A stretch of DNA of 64,000 nt from Rubellimicrobium mesophilum DSM 19309 (GCF_000600335.2 NZ_KK088553.1:1-64000); one strand, 5' to 3'. Shown: positions 1-7,385, numbered from the stretch's first letter. Made by a program: numbers and translations. The notes: a model not told the origin generated them from the letters alone.

Positions 1-249
1 CCGGGCCTTCTGGAAACGGCTGACGGGCTATCACGCCCGAAGTCGGATCGAAGCCCAGATGCTCCGCCTCAAAGCCTTTGGGGACCGCATCGCCTCACGC
101 GACCCCGACCGCCAAGCCGCCGAGATCCACACCCGCATCGCCCTGATGAACCGCTTTTCAGCCCTGGGCAGGGCGGAGATCGTGCGCGCCGTCTGAACCG
201 AAGGGGAAAGGGCCAAGCTCGGCCTCAGACCGAGTTATGCAACAACGCC
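1..249 (+). mobile_element. IS5-family insertion sequence, 3' end only
   Basis: This is the right-hand end of an insertion sequence whose remainder lies before the window. It holds the last 64 codons of a transposase and ends in a short terminal sequence at about 232-249 that resembles the inverted repeats of IS5-family elements (gttatgcaacaac core). The reading frame of a broken helicase-like gene starts immediately after it, so the element or an associated deletion appears to have removed that gene's 5' part. The outer end and target duplication cannot be seen here. Confidence 0.6.
2..196 (+). CDS. IS5-family transposase, C-terminal fragment (5' part outside window)
   Basis: The frame is open from the window edge and stops with TGA at 194-196, giving 64 residues. 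The fragment contains WKRLTGYHARSRIEAQM followed by LKAFGDRI and RIALMNRFSALG, which I recognise as the conserved C-terminal block of a common proteobacterial IS5-type DDE transposase. The glutamate in RSRIEAQM is the likely third residue of the catalytic triad. Nothing suggests it is broken inside the window. Whether the full gene is intact depends on sequence upstream of position 1. Confidence 0.75.
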   Translation, partial: RAFWKRLTGYHARSRIEAQMLRLKAFGDRIASRDPDRQAAEIHTRIALMNRFSALGRAEIVRAV

Positions 250-250
250 G

Positions 251-925
251 TTCCTACCTGTCCTCGCCTACGATGGCGCGAACATGACTCAGATCGATGC
301 TGGAGGTATTCTCGACATCGCGATGGCAGGAACCTCGGCCACGCTGCTGGCGCGTAAGTGGGAATCCGCTTTGCTGGTCAATGTTGACAACGAAACGCTG
401 CGACGGGTTCTTAACAGTCCCGAAGCTATGGCTGCAGTCGACCGTATCGAGGGCTGGCGATCGCTTGGCGATAACGTCATTGAGACGATCATCAACAAGA
501 GCGACGTGGTTAAAGACCTCAAGGCCAAAGCTAAGGCTAATGGCGGCGAACTGTCCGCGAGAGACAAGAGGGATCTCACGGAGGAAGAGAGAGAATACAA
601 GTCCAAGCGCAAGCTGGTTCAAGAAAAGCTAATAAAGTTCGCCACGCGTATTCCAGCATTCATGTATTTGACGGATTTCCGCGAGAATACCTTGCAGGAT
701 GTGATCACTAAGCTGGAAACAGATCTCTTCCTGACGGTCACTGGCCTAACGGTCGCGGACTTCGATCTGTTGGTGCGCCTGAAGGTATTCAACACGGAGC
801 GCATGAACGAAGCGGTCTTTGCGTTCCGGCGCTATGAAGATGCCTCGCTTCGCTACACAGGCATCGACAGCCATGAGGGGCTGACCCACTACGGCCTGTA
901 CGATACCGTCGTTGCGCGAGAGTGA
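251..925 (+). pseudogene. C-terminal fragment of a DEAD/DEAH helicase or restriction-type enzyme
   Basis: The frame is open from the IS boundary near 250 (FLPVLAYDGANM...) to TGA at 923-925; an internal ATG at 284 would give 213 residues. The fragment has a charged helical part (EEREYKSKRKLVQEKLIKFA) followed by TRIPAFMYLTDFRENTLQDVI, TVADFDLLV and a terminal YTGIDSHEG motif. From memory this resembles the C-terminal domain of large SF2 helicases annotated as restriction or DEAD/DEAH proteins; no nuclease or Walker motif is present in what remains. The 5' end is replaced by an IS end, so this is a decayed remnant of a probable defence gene. The family call is moderate, the truncation is clear. 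Confidence 0.6.
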
Positions 926-942
926 CGAAAGACGGGCGCCGG

Positions 943-967
943 CGCGGGGGAGGCATGCCTCCCCCCG
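943..967 (+). terminator. Strong hairpin just after the helicase fragment
   Basis: A perfect 20-base palindrome, GGGGGAGGCATGCCTCCCCC, lies at 946-965, 20 bases after the stop of the broken helicase-like gene, and the stem can be extended with one mismatch. No clear T-run follows on the plus strand, so it is a candidate terminator or mRNA-end hairpin rather than a textbook intrinsic terminator. Confidence 0.4.
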
Positions 968-1121
968 CCGAAAAGTCTCTAAGCAGAACTTGGGCTGTCA
1001 ACGATGTGGGTCAGTTAACTCTTGTTCAGGCCCTGCTCGCCTCGTTTGAGCAGGATACGTTGCCAGAAGTGCCTGTCGCTTATGGTGCGATTGCCAGGCG
1101 TCTGCACGATCCAGTGCTCTA
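968..1121. other. Short spacer before the IS5 element
   Basis: I see no credible gene between the hairpin and the IS5 element. A 66-codon frame crosses it, but it overlaps the hairpin and shows no recognisable protein features. Confidence 0.4.
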
Positions 1122-2287
1122 AGAGACCTGTGCGCGAAAGGCTTTGAACGCGTTCTGCGGACGTGATTCCATGCGTCGTCTCCGGACAGGGGGGCGGCCA
1201 TGGCGCGGCGTCGGATCGGGCAGGACCAGCTGAGGCGTGAGGCGGACCGGGGCCGCCGGTCCGGATCCCTCGATGAGATTGCCAGTCTGATCGACTGGGC
1301 GGAGATCGACCGCCATCTCGCCCCGATCTATGCCGCACCAAAGGGGGAGCAGGCTTGGCCGCCCTTGGCCCTGTTCAAGGCTCTTCTGTTGGCGGTCTGG
1401 CACGACCTGTCCGACGTGAAGCTGGCCGAGGCTCTGGATGACCGGGCCAGCTTCCGGCAGTTCTGCGGGTTTGCGCAGCACGAGCCCACGCCCGAGCGCA
1501 CCGCCTTTGTTCGTTTGCGCCGTGAGCTTGTGGCGCGCTCGCTTGACCGGGTGCTGTTCGAGGCCGTGACGTGCCAACTCGACGACAAGGGCGTGGTGGT
1601 CCGAACCGGCACGCTCATCGACGCCACGATCATTGCCTCAAACAGCAAGGACAAGGATGGCGAGGCGCGCTGGGTAAAGCATCGCGGCCGGGCGGCCGTC
1701 CACGGTTACAAGGCCCATGTCGCCGCCGATGCCAAGGGCGGGATCGTAAGGTCGCTCGAGGTCACGCCAGCCAACATCAACGATGGGCGAATGCTGGGGG
1801 CGGTGCTGCCGGAGAGCCCTGGCGACGTCTATGCCGATCTCGCCTATGCCAGCACGGCGAACGAGCAGGAGATCCGGGCGGCGGGCGGTCGGCCCCATTT
1901 GCCGGGCCGGGGTGTCTGGGCAGTTGCGGGCGACGCAGCCGCCTTGGCGCGCCTGGAGGCCTGGAATGCGCAGGTGGGGCGCATCCGGCGCTGCATCGAG
2001 AAGATCTTCGGCACTTGGAAGCGCTGCTATGGCTTGCGGCGGATGCGCTGGCGGGGGCTGGCCAAGGCGGCCTTGCAGGTACGGCTGACCGCGACGGCCT
2101 ACAATCTACGCCGCGCCGTAGCGCTCGTCAGAGCGGCCTTGGCATGAATGCCGGTGGACTCTGCCCAGGTCGGCCGGAATCGGAAGGGCAGCGCCCGCTA
2201 TGCCCGTGTGATCGCCCAATCTGCCGATCGCAACCAGCGGAAACGACCCTAATACCGGCCGAAAACTCCACCCGCGCACAGGTCTCA
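1122..2287 (+). mobile_element. Complete IS5-family insertion sequence
   Basis: One transposase gene is framed by inverted ends: GAGACCTGTGCGCG at 1123-1136 and its exact reverse complement at 2273-2286. Adding one base on each side gives 14 of 15 matching. The trinucleotide CTA occurs directly outside both ends (1119-1121 and 2288-2290), consistent with a short target duplication; CTAA is also shared if the boundary is moved by one base. The element is about 1.17 kb. Its right end directly abuts an IS630-family element. Confidence 0.8.
1200..2147 (+). CDS. IS5-family DDE transposase
   Basis: This 315-residue protein fills most of the IS5 element. It has an N-terminal DUF772-like region (about 30-120, with AWPPLALFKALLLAVWHDLSD) and the DDE catalytic residues in family context: D141 in LIDATII, D213 in VYADLAYAS and E267 in RRCIEKIFGTWKR, followed by the YNLRR helix typical of IS5 enzymes. 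The ATG at 1200 sits just inside the left inverted repeat, leaving room for the element's own promoter. All three catalytic residues and both ends are present, so the element may still be mobile. Confidence 0.9.
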   Translation: MARRRIGQDQLRREADRGRRSGSLDEIASLIDWAEIDRHLAPIYAAPKGEQAWPPLALFKALLLAVWHDLSDVKLAEALDDRASFRQFCGFAQHEPTPERTAFVRLRRELVARSLDRVLFEAVTCQLDDKGVVVRTGTLIDATIIASNSKDKDGEARWVKHRGRAAVHGYKAHVAADAKGGIVRSLEVTPANINDGRMLGAVLPESPGDVYADLAYASTANEQEIRAAGGRPHLPGRGVWAVAGDAAALARLEAWNAQVGRIRRCIEKIFGTWKRCYGLRRMRWRGLAKAALQVRLTATAYNLRRAVALVRAALA

Positions 2288-2288
2288 C

Positions 2289-3339
2289 TAAAGCGGTTTG
2301 CGTTTAATCTGACGCATAGCCTGCCGCTCGGAAATTGTGCTGGCACTCTGTGGGCGTGAGGAGGGCGCAGATGCTGCCGTGGGCCTTGACGATGCGCTCG
2401 AAGCTTCTGGCCTCCAAGCGCCGCAGGTGCGCCTTGAGCTTGGAGAAGGCCATCTCGATCGGGTTGAGGTCAGGGCTGTAGGGCGGCAGGAACAGGAGCC
2501 AGCAGCCTCTGGCCTTGAGCGACGCGGCGGCCCGTGGGCTGCGGTGGGTCGAGAGGTTGTCCAGGATCACCACCGTGCCCGGGACCAGAATGGGCGCGAG
2601 CTGGGTTTCGACGTAGGTGTCGAAGGCGTCGCCATCCATGGCCCCTGGAATGATCCACGGGGCGATCAGCTCGTCACAGGTCAGGCCCGCCACAAAGGTC
2701 TGGCTGTGCCAGCGGCCGAACGGGGTCGAGCCGTAAAGGCGCTCGCCTCGGGGGCAGCGCCCGCGCAGGCGGGCGAGCCCGGTCCTGACTGAGGTCTCGT
2801 CCAGAAACACCAGGCGATGCGGGAGTTCGCGCATCCAGCGCTGCCGTCGTGCCCAGTCCTGGCGCCGGTGCCGCACGTCAGCTCTGTCGCGCTCCTGAGC
2901 GACCAGTCCTTTTTTATATGAGTAGCCGGCCCGCCGGAGAGCGCGGTGGAGGGACGAGAGCTGCACCTTCACTCCGTGCGCCTCGGCCAGCGCCCCGGCC
3001 AGCTCCTTGAGCGTGATGTCCGGCTCGGCTTGGACAATCTCGAGCAGGAACGCTCTGTGCGCGGCCAGCTTGCCGGCGGTCCCCGGAGCGCGGCCCTGCG
3101 GCTTGGGGCTAACATTGCCGTGCTCCCGCTGGGCCGCCGCCAACCGCACCGCCGTGCTCGCGCTCACGGCAAACACCCGCGCCGCCGCCCGGCAGGAATG
3201 GCCCGCCTCCACATAGGCCACGAGGCGCTCGCGCAGGTCCATCGAGTAAGGCTTGCCCATGATCCACCTCCGCATGGAAGTGAATCACAGCCTCAGGATC
3301 CCCAGCAGCCCCGATTCAGGTCAAAAGCAAACCGCTTTA
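2289..3339 (-). mobile_element. IS630-family insertion sequence abutting IS5
   Basis: The ends carry an imperfect inverted repeat: CTAAAGCGGTTTGCGTTT at 2288-2305 against the reverse complement of 3323-3340 (17 of 18 positions match). A TA dinucleotide at each tip fits the TA target preference of IS630/Tc1-type elements. The left tip falls in the CTA that seems to be the target duplication of the neighbouring IS5 element, so IS630 probably inserted there after IS5. Confidence 0.8.
2304..3260 (-). CDS. IS630-family transposase
   Basis: The protein is 318 residues from the preferred start (MGKPYSMDLRERLV; an in-frame start five codons upstream is possible). The N-terminal half has two helix-turn-helix segments (SCRAAARVFAVSASTAVR and a second near 85-120). 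The C-terminal half has the DDE core: D in VFLDETSVRT, D in VILDNLSTHRS and E in DLNPIEMAFSKLK. These motifs are diagnostic of IS630/Tc1-mariner-type enzymes. The gene fills the element and its stop lies inside the left terminal repeat region. It appears intact. Confidence 0.9.
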   Translation of the reverse strand: MGKPYSMDLRERLVAYVEAGHSCRAAARVFAVSASTAVRLAAAQREHGNVSPKPQGRAPGTAGKLAAHRAFLLEIVQAEPDITLKELAGALAEAHGVKVQLSSLHRALRRAGYSYKKGLVAQERDRADVRHRRQDWARRQRWMRELPHRLVFLDETSVRTGLARLRGRCPRGERLYGSTPFGRWHSQTFVAGLTCDELIAPWIIPGAMDGDAFDTYVETQLAPILVPGTVVILDNLSTHRSPRAAASLKARGCWLLFLPPYSPDLNPIEMAFSKLKAHLRRLEARSFERIVKAHGSICALLTPTECQHNFRAAGYASD

Positions 3340-3439
3340 GTGGCCTCACCCTGCGGCAACTGGCCATCTCGTAATAGGCTTCCCGTTGCGGCAAGGTGCT
3401 CCGCCTCCAACCCAACATGTCCAGTGTCGCTGAGGGCCG

Positions 3440-3613
3440 ATGCTCATCGTTCACCTGTTTTTCGGGTTCATCTTCGGCGCGCTTGCGGTGGTCGCAGCCG
3501 TGTTGTTGGGACTCTCGTCCTGGGGCGGCGTCGGATGCTACGTTGTGGGAGCGAATGTCGGACTTCTGGCGAGCGTATCGGCAATGCTCTGGGCTTGCTC
3601 GAGAGAGTTATGA
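3440..3613 (+). CDS. Small hydrophobic membrane protein (57 residues)
   Basis: This short frame starts at ATG 3440 after TGAGGGCCG and encodes two hydrophobic stretches, roughly residues 3-27 (LIVHLFFGFIFGALAVVAAV...) and 36-52 (VVGANVGLLASVSAML), ending CSREL. Codon use is like the rest of the chromosome and I recall similar two-helix peptides in Rhodobacterales, but I cannot assign a function. It sits between the IS630 element and the BrnT operon, so its own context may have been cut by the insertion. It is probably a real gene because of its composition. Confidence 0.5.
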   Translation: MLIVHLFFGFIFGALAVVAAVLLGLSSWGGVGCYVVGANVGLLASVSAMLWACSREL

Positions 3614-3662
3614 GAATGAGCCACCGCCCGGTCAGGGCCCACGGATGCCACGCCTCGGCTCC

Positions 3663-3691
3663 TTGATAGGCATACGGACATTCCGTATATC
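3663..3691 (+). promoter_or_regulatory. Promoter and palindromic operator of the BrnT/HTH operon
   Basis: A sigma70-like promoter is visible: TTGATA at 3663-3668, a 17-base spacer, and TATATC at 3686-3691. A perfect palindrome, ATACGGA-CAT-TCCGTAT, occupies 3672-3688, so it covers the spacer and the edge of the -10. Autorepression by the antitoxin binding this site is the natural inference. Transcription would start at or next to the brnT ATG (3698), and no Shine-Dalgarno sequence is seen, so the message may be leaderless. Confidence 0.6.
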
Positions 3692-3697
3692 TACGGC

Positions 3698-3970
3698 ATG
3701 GAGCAGCGCTTCGACCCCGCCAAGGATGCTGCGAACCGCGACAAGCACGGGCTCCCGCTGATCTTCGGCGACCGGATCTTCGAGGACGAGGCTCACCTCA
3801 TCATTCCAACGATCCGGCAGGAGGACGAGGAGGAGCGCTTCAAGGTGGTCGGGCAGGTCGAAGACAAGCTCTACACGGCGGTGTTCACGTGGCGGGGTGA
3901 GCTGCCCCGCTTCATCTCGGTCAGGAGGAGCAACACAGGTGAGGAAAAAGCCTATCGCACTACCGGCTGA
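3698..3970 (+). CDS. brnT: BrnT-family ribonuclease toxin
   Basis: The 90-residue protein has the BrnT layout: an N-terminal RFDPAKDAANRDKHGLPL segment (family pattern DPxKxxxNxxKHG), an acidic middle, a VVGQVEDKLYTAVFTWRG strand pair and a C-terminal ISVRRSNTGEEKAYR block matching the RRA(N)xxExxxY signature. BrnT proteins are RelE-like mRNA-cleaving toxins neutralised by a DNA-binding partner encoded immediately downstream. Here the downstream gene overlaps by 32 bases. The key family residues I can recognise are present. The location in an IS-rich patch fits the mobile habit of such modules. Confidence 0.8.
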   Translation: MEQRFDPAKDAANRDKHGLPLIFGDRIFEDEAHLIIPTIRQEDEEERFKVVGQVEDKLYTAVFTWRGELPRFISVRRSNTGEEKAYRTTG

Positions 3971-4217
3971 CCCGGCTGATCTCGAGGACCGCGACGTCTC
4001 TCCCGAGGGCCTGGAGCGGGGCCAGAGGGCGCGCCTGGTCCGGATGACGCGGACGGGCCTTGGCCTGTCGCAGCCCGAGTTCGCGGCCCGCTTCCATGTG
4101 CCTGTGGGCACGCTCCGGGACTGGGAGCAGGCCCGCGTGACCCCGCCCGACTTCGCGGTGGCCTATGTGCGGGTGATCGCCCGGCATCCCGACATCGTGG
4201 CCGAGGCGGTGGCGTGA
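3939..4217 (+). CDS. HTH (XRE-like) antitoxin partner of BrnT
   Basis: I chose the GTG at 3939 because AGGAGG lies ten bases upstream (3923-3928) inside brnT; an earlier in-frame ATG at 3897 would overlap brnT further without such a site. The resulting 92-residue protein has a basic start, a linker and a helix-turn-helix at about 38-70 (RTGLGLSQPEFAARFHVPVGTLRDWEQ), ending with VAYVRVIARHPDIVAEAV as in HigA/NadS-like antitoxins. Classical BrnA partners are ribbon-helix-helix proteins, so this pairing is a variant. It probably binds both the toxin and the upstream palindrome. Confidence 0.75.
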   Translation: MRKKPIALPADPADLEDRDVSPEGLERGQRARLVRMTRTGLGLSQPEFAARFHVPVGTLRDWEQARVTPPDFAVAYVRVIARHPDIVAEAVA

Positions 4218-4351
4218 TGGCTCTGCGCGTGGAGCCGACGATGACCTGCGAGAACGAGGCTGGCCGCAGATATCAGCTCGAGATCTGGCGGGAACAACCC
4301 GGTCAGAGCGCGAACCTGGATGGGAGGGGCAGGCTGGTCGGACTTCCCTAA
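4217..4351 (+). CDS. Possible 44-residue ORF after the antitoxin
   Basis: An ATG overlaps the antitoxin stop (TGATG) and opens a 44-codon frame ending at TAA 4349-4351. The peptide is polar (MALRVEPTMTCENEAG...) with no motif I recognise. The translational overlap argues for co-translation, while the short length and absence of homology signals argue against it. The IS66 element begins 60 bases downstream. Confidence 0.25.
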   Translation: MALRVEPTMTCENEAGRRYQLEIWREQPGQSANLDGRGRLVGLP

Positions 4352-4403
4352 GCCTTTCTGGTGGACCCGCCACTCCGGTGCCGTCTCAATGCCATCGAGG
4401 GCG

Positions 4404-4411
4404 GCGCCGTC
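4404..4411. repeat. IS66 target-site duplication, left copy (GCGCCGTC)
   Basis: The octamer GCGCCGTC directly precedes the IS66 left end and is repeated exactly at 6943-6950, just after the right end. Eight-base duplications are the hallmark of IS66 insertion. Confidence 0.9.
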
Positions 4412-4435
4412 GTAACCATCCGGGGAGGGCCGTGG

Positions 4436-6067
4436 TCAGGCTGCTTTCTGTCGATTTGAGGCTGGGGCCCAGTTCCACGGCAGGAGGTCTGGGAGGCGCG
4501 ACACGGGCAGGCTGGGCAGGCGGGCGAGGACGGCGGCGAGCCAGGCCTGTGGGTCGATGCCGTTCATCTTCGCGGTGACGATCAGCGAGTAGAAGAAGGC
4601 GGCGCGGTGGCCACCTCGGTCGGAGCCGGCGAAGAGCCAGGCCTTGCGCCCGAGGGTGACGCCGCGCAGCGCCCGCTCGGCGGCATTGTTGGTCAGGCAG
4701 ACGCGGCCGTCCTCGAGGAACTGGGTGAAGGCGGGCCAGCGGTCCTTGTCGAGCATGTAGGCGCTGGCCTTGGCCACGGGCGCGTGCAGGGAGAGGCGCG
4801 CCCGCTCAGTGAGGAGCCGGTCATGGAGGCTCTCGACCAGCGGTCGCGAGAGGCGCTGACGCGCTTCGAGCCGGGCCTCTGCGGGCAGCCCGTTGATCCC
4901 CCGCTCGATCTCGAACAGGGCGTCAATGCGCGTCACGGCCTCGAGCGCCACGGGCGAGATCTCGTGGGCGGGCTTGGCCCCGCGGGCCTGACCCGCGATG
5001 TCGGCCAGCTCGAAGAACTTGCGCCGCGCATGGGCCCAGCAGAGCGCGCTGGTGACCGGCCCCGGCGTGCGATCAGCCCGGTAGAGGTCGTTGTAGCCCC
5101 CATAGGCATCGGCCTGGAGGACGCCCTGCCAGCCAACGAGGTGCTGGTTCGGGTGCTCCATCCGCCGGTCGGAAGAGAAGTGGAAGATGACGGCGGGCGG
5201 GGCCGGTCCCCCGAAGGGCCGATCATCGCGGACGTAGGTCCAGAGCCGGCCGGTGCGGGTGCCGCCCTTGGCCAGGACCGGCACGGTGGTGTCGTCGCCG
5301 TGCAGCCGTTCGGCCGCCAGGACATGCGACCGGATCAGCGCATGGAGCGGGGCCAGAGCCGAGGCGCAGGCCCCGACCTGGTCGGCGAGCGTGGAGAGGC
5401 TGAGGTCGACCCCTTCCCGGGCGTAGCGCTCGGCCTGGCGATTGAGCGGCTGGTGCTGCCCGAACTTCTCGAACAGCAGCATGGCGAGGAGGTTCGGGCC
5501 GGCCCAGCCCCGGGGCGTGGGATGGAAGGGCGCGGGCGGCTGGCTGATCTTCTCGCAGTCGCGGCAGGTGAACTTCTCGCGGACGGTCTGGACCACCTTC
5601 CACTGCCGAGGGACCACCTCGAGCGTCTCAGTGACGTCCTCCCCCATCTTCACCAGCCGCCCCGACCCGCAGCAGGCGCAGGATGTCGGCGGGGCGATCA
5701 CCACGCGTTCGCGCGGCAGATGCTCCGGGAACGGTTGGCGGGAGGGGCGACGGCGCTCGAAGGCGCCGACAGTTGTGGTCTTCGCCCTCACCCTTTCCGC
5801 AGCGATCTCCTCCTCGGCCGCCGCGGCCTCGAGCTCCTCGAGTTGCAGCTCGAGCTGGTCGATGAGACGGGACCGGCGCTCGGCGGTCTGACCGTATTGC
5901 GCCCGGCGCAGCCTGGCGATCTCGAGCCGGAGGTGCTGGATCATCGCCTCGGAGGTGGACACGACCGCGCGGGCTTGCGCCAGCTCTGCTTCCGCAGCAT
6001 CTGCGCGGGCCTCTGAGGCCGTGAGGGCGGCGCGCAGTTGGGCGATCTCCGAGGCGGTGTCGGGCAT
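4436..6067 (-). CDS. tnpC: IS66-family transposase TnpC
   Basis: The 543-residue protein has an N-terminal coiled-coil (about 5-85, heptads rich in A, L, E and R), a cysteine zinc-finger region (CACCGSG near 130 and CRDCEKI near 170), then the DDE-type catalytic domain. I recognise RLHGDDTTVPVL for the first Asp, LQADAYGGYNDLY for the second, and the C-terminal VCLTNNAAERALRGVTLGRKAWLFAGSDRGG block carrying the Glu. This is the standard TnpC architecture. A TnpA and TnpB pair lies directly upstream in the element. Confidence 0.93.
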   Translation of the reverse strand: MPDTASEIAQLRAALTASEARADAAEAELAQARAVVSTSEAMIQHLRLEIARLRRAQYGQTAERRSRLIDQLELQLEELEAAAAEEEIAAERVRAKTTTVGAFERRRPSRQPFPEHLPRERVVIAPPTSCACCGSGRLVKMGEDVTETLEVVPRQWKVVQTVREKFTCRDCEKISQPPAPFHPTPRGWAGPNLLAMLLFEKFGQHQPLNRQAERYAREGVDLSLSTLADQVGACASALAPLHALIRSHVLAAERLHGDDTTVPVLAKGGTRTGRLWTYVRDDRPFGGPAPPAVIFHFSSDRRMEHPNQHLVGWQGVLQADAYGGYNDLYRADRTPGPVTSALCWAHARRKFFELADIAGQARGAKPAHEISPVALEAVTRIDALFEIERGINGLPAEARLEARQRLSRPLVESLHDRLLTERARLSLHAPVAKASAYMLDKDRWPAFTQFLEDGRVCLTNNAAERALRGVTLGRKAWLFAGSDRGGHRAAFFYSLIVTAKMNGIDPQAWLAAVLARLPSLPVSRLPDLLPWNWAPASNRQKAA

Positions 6068-6126
6068 GGCCCGAGACTACCCTTCCGCATCAGCAAAGCC
6101 CAACAAAAACAGGGCTGCGGGCCCAC

Positions 6127-6477
6127 TTACCCCGCCTTGGCAGGTCGCTGCGTCCAGCGTGGATTGCGCCAGTCGATGCCGTCCAGAAGATAGCCCAACT
6201 GCGCCGCCGAGATCGCCAGCGCCTCGCCCGTGGGGCTCGTCGGCCAGATGAACTTCCCCGCCTCGAGCCGCTTCACGTAGAGCGACATGCCCACGCCGTC
6301 GTGCCAGAGAAGCTTGACCAGATCGCCCCGCCGGCCCCGGAAGCAGAAGATCTCGCCCGCGTGCGGGTCACGTCCGAGCCCCTCCTGAACCTTCAGCGCC
6401 AGACTGTTCATGCCCGAGCGCATGTCGGTGGCGCCTCCCGCGAGCCAGACCCTCGCACCGGCCGGGAAGGCGATCAT
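6127..6477 (-). CDS. tnpB: IS66 accessory protein TnpB
   Basis: The 116-residue protein begins MIAFPAGARVWLAGGATDMRSGMNSLA and continues with GEIFCFRGRRGDLVKLLWHDGVGMSLYVKRLE, the signature of the IS66 Orf2/TnpB family. TnpB is needed for transposition of many IS66 elements, though its biochemical role is unknown. The start overlaps the last bases of tnpA (ATGA-type overlap), indicating translational coupling. It is full length. Confidence 0.93.
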   Translation of the reverse strand: MIAFPAGARVWLAGGATDMRSGMNSLALKVQEGLGRDPHAGEIFCFRGRRGDLVKLLWHDGVGMSLYVKRLEAGKFIWPTSPTGEALAISAAQLGYLLDGIDWRNPRWTQRPAKAG

Positions 6478-6881
6478 GCCCGCTCCAGCACCCGCACGAG
6501 CCGGGCCAGCCTCTCGAGATCGACGCCAGCCCCGATCACCAGACGTCGGCCATTCGTCAGCATCACTTCGATACGGTCCTGGCCGGCCTGGGAGCGACAG
6601 GTCTCTTCTCGAGCCGGCCGCGGCACCTCTGGCGCAATCTGCAAGGGCGTGAACCCGAATGGCCCCTCCGCCCTCAGCAATCCTTCCCTGAACTCCCGCC
6701 GCCAGCGCGTCAGCAGCGAGCGCGAGATCCCGTGCCGCCGGGCTGTCGGTGCTCCTTGCCGGGCGCCCCGCAGGCTCTCCTCGACGATGCGGACCTTGTC
6801 CTCGTCGGTCCAGCCCCGGCGCCGACCTACGCCCGACGCCGAGAGGACCTCCACCTGCGATATGACCTTAGAGCCTGCCAT
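6474..6881 (-). CDS. tnpA: IS66 accessory protein TnpA (HTH)
   Basis: The 135-residue protein has an N-terminal helix-turn-helix of the transposase IS3/IS911 type (RRGWTDEDKVRIVEESLRG, then ARRHGISRSLLTRWRREF) and a C-terminal part ending VMLTNGRRLVIGAGVDLERLARLVRVLE, typical of IS66 TnpA. It is the first gene of the element and probably binds the ends. A short spacer separates its start from the right terminal repeat. Confidence 0.9.
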   Translation of the reverse strand: MAGSKVISQVEVLSASGVGRRRGWTDEDKVRIVEESLRGARQGAPTARRHGISRSLLTRWRREFREGLLRAEGPFGFTPLQIAPEVPRPAREETCRSQAGQDRIEVMLTNGRRLVIGAGVDLERLARLVRVLERA

Positions 6882-6942
6882 AAGGTCAGGGTCTTACCTG
6901 ACCTCCCCCGCCAGCGTCAGACGGCCCCCGCCGGAGGGATAC

Positions 6943-6950
6943 GCGCCGTC
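6943..6950. repeat. IS66 target-site duplication, right copy (GCGCCGTC)
   Basis: This is an exact copy of the octamer at 4404-4411, marking the insertion point of the IS66 element. Confidence 0.9.
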
Positions 6951-7294
6951 GTTCCGGATCGTGGATGAGGATACGATCCTGCGCCCGGTGAGCGACCGCT
7001 AGGCCATCTAGGCGAGGATCATTATGGGCCTGCTTCGTTCAGGAGCCCACTCCGCAAGAACTCCTCTTCGCCTCACCGCTGCCTGATGGGACTGCTCGAT
7101 CAGCGGGATGACGGCCACTCTCCGATAGGAAACACGTTGTGAGGCCCGATCTGCCCCGGCTGGTCCTCCCTTATTACACGCTTACTCGCTCCAAGCCTGC
7201 CAGAGCGGTTCCGATGAAGGTTTCTTCTGTCAGCGAGGCGCTTGCAGAAACTCTGAGCAGAACGACAGCGCGGCAGCCAGGGCAGAGCAGCCAA
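6951..7294. other. Gap between IS66 and tRNA-Lys without a clear gene
   Basis: I find no supported gene here. A frame that crosses the IS66 junction (restored by removing the element) stops at TAG 7000-7002. The rest is lower in GC than the chromosome and looks like the decayed edge of the accessory patch next to the tRNA gene. Confidence 0.4.
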
Positions 7295-7318
7295 ATGTTA
7301 CCCTGGATGTTACCCTGG
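7295..7318. repeat. Tandem 12-base repeat next to the tRNA
   Basis: ATGTTACCCTGG occurs twice in direct succession (7295-7306 and 7307-7318), about 70 bases from the 3' end of tRNA-Lys. It may mark an old integration or excision scar, but a second island boundary is not visible. Confidence 0.5.
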
Positions 7319-7385
7319 ACGGAACACGGCTAGGCCAGCCCGAAGCTAATCTCCAGACAACTTCATACAGATAAACGAAAAATAC

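Larger units (their letters stand above)
4412..6942 (-). mobile_element. Complete IS66-family element (tnpA-tnpB-tnpC)
   Basis: The 2.53-kb element carries the three IS66 genes in the usual order on the minus strand. Its ends are imperfect inverted repeats, about 4411-4433 (gtaaccatccgg...) against the reverse complement of 6921-6943 (gtatccctccgg...), with 19 of 23 bases matching. It is bounded by an exact 8-base direct repeat. All three genes are uninterrupted, so it could be active. Confidence 0.9.

Noticed and set aside
922-1122. 66-codon ORF between the helicase fragment and IS5
   Set aside because: It begins over the helicase stop, runs through the hairpin and has no recognisable features or ribosome-binding site.
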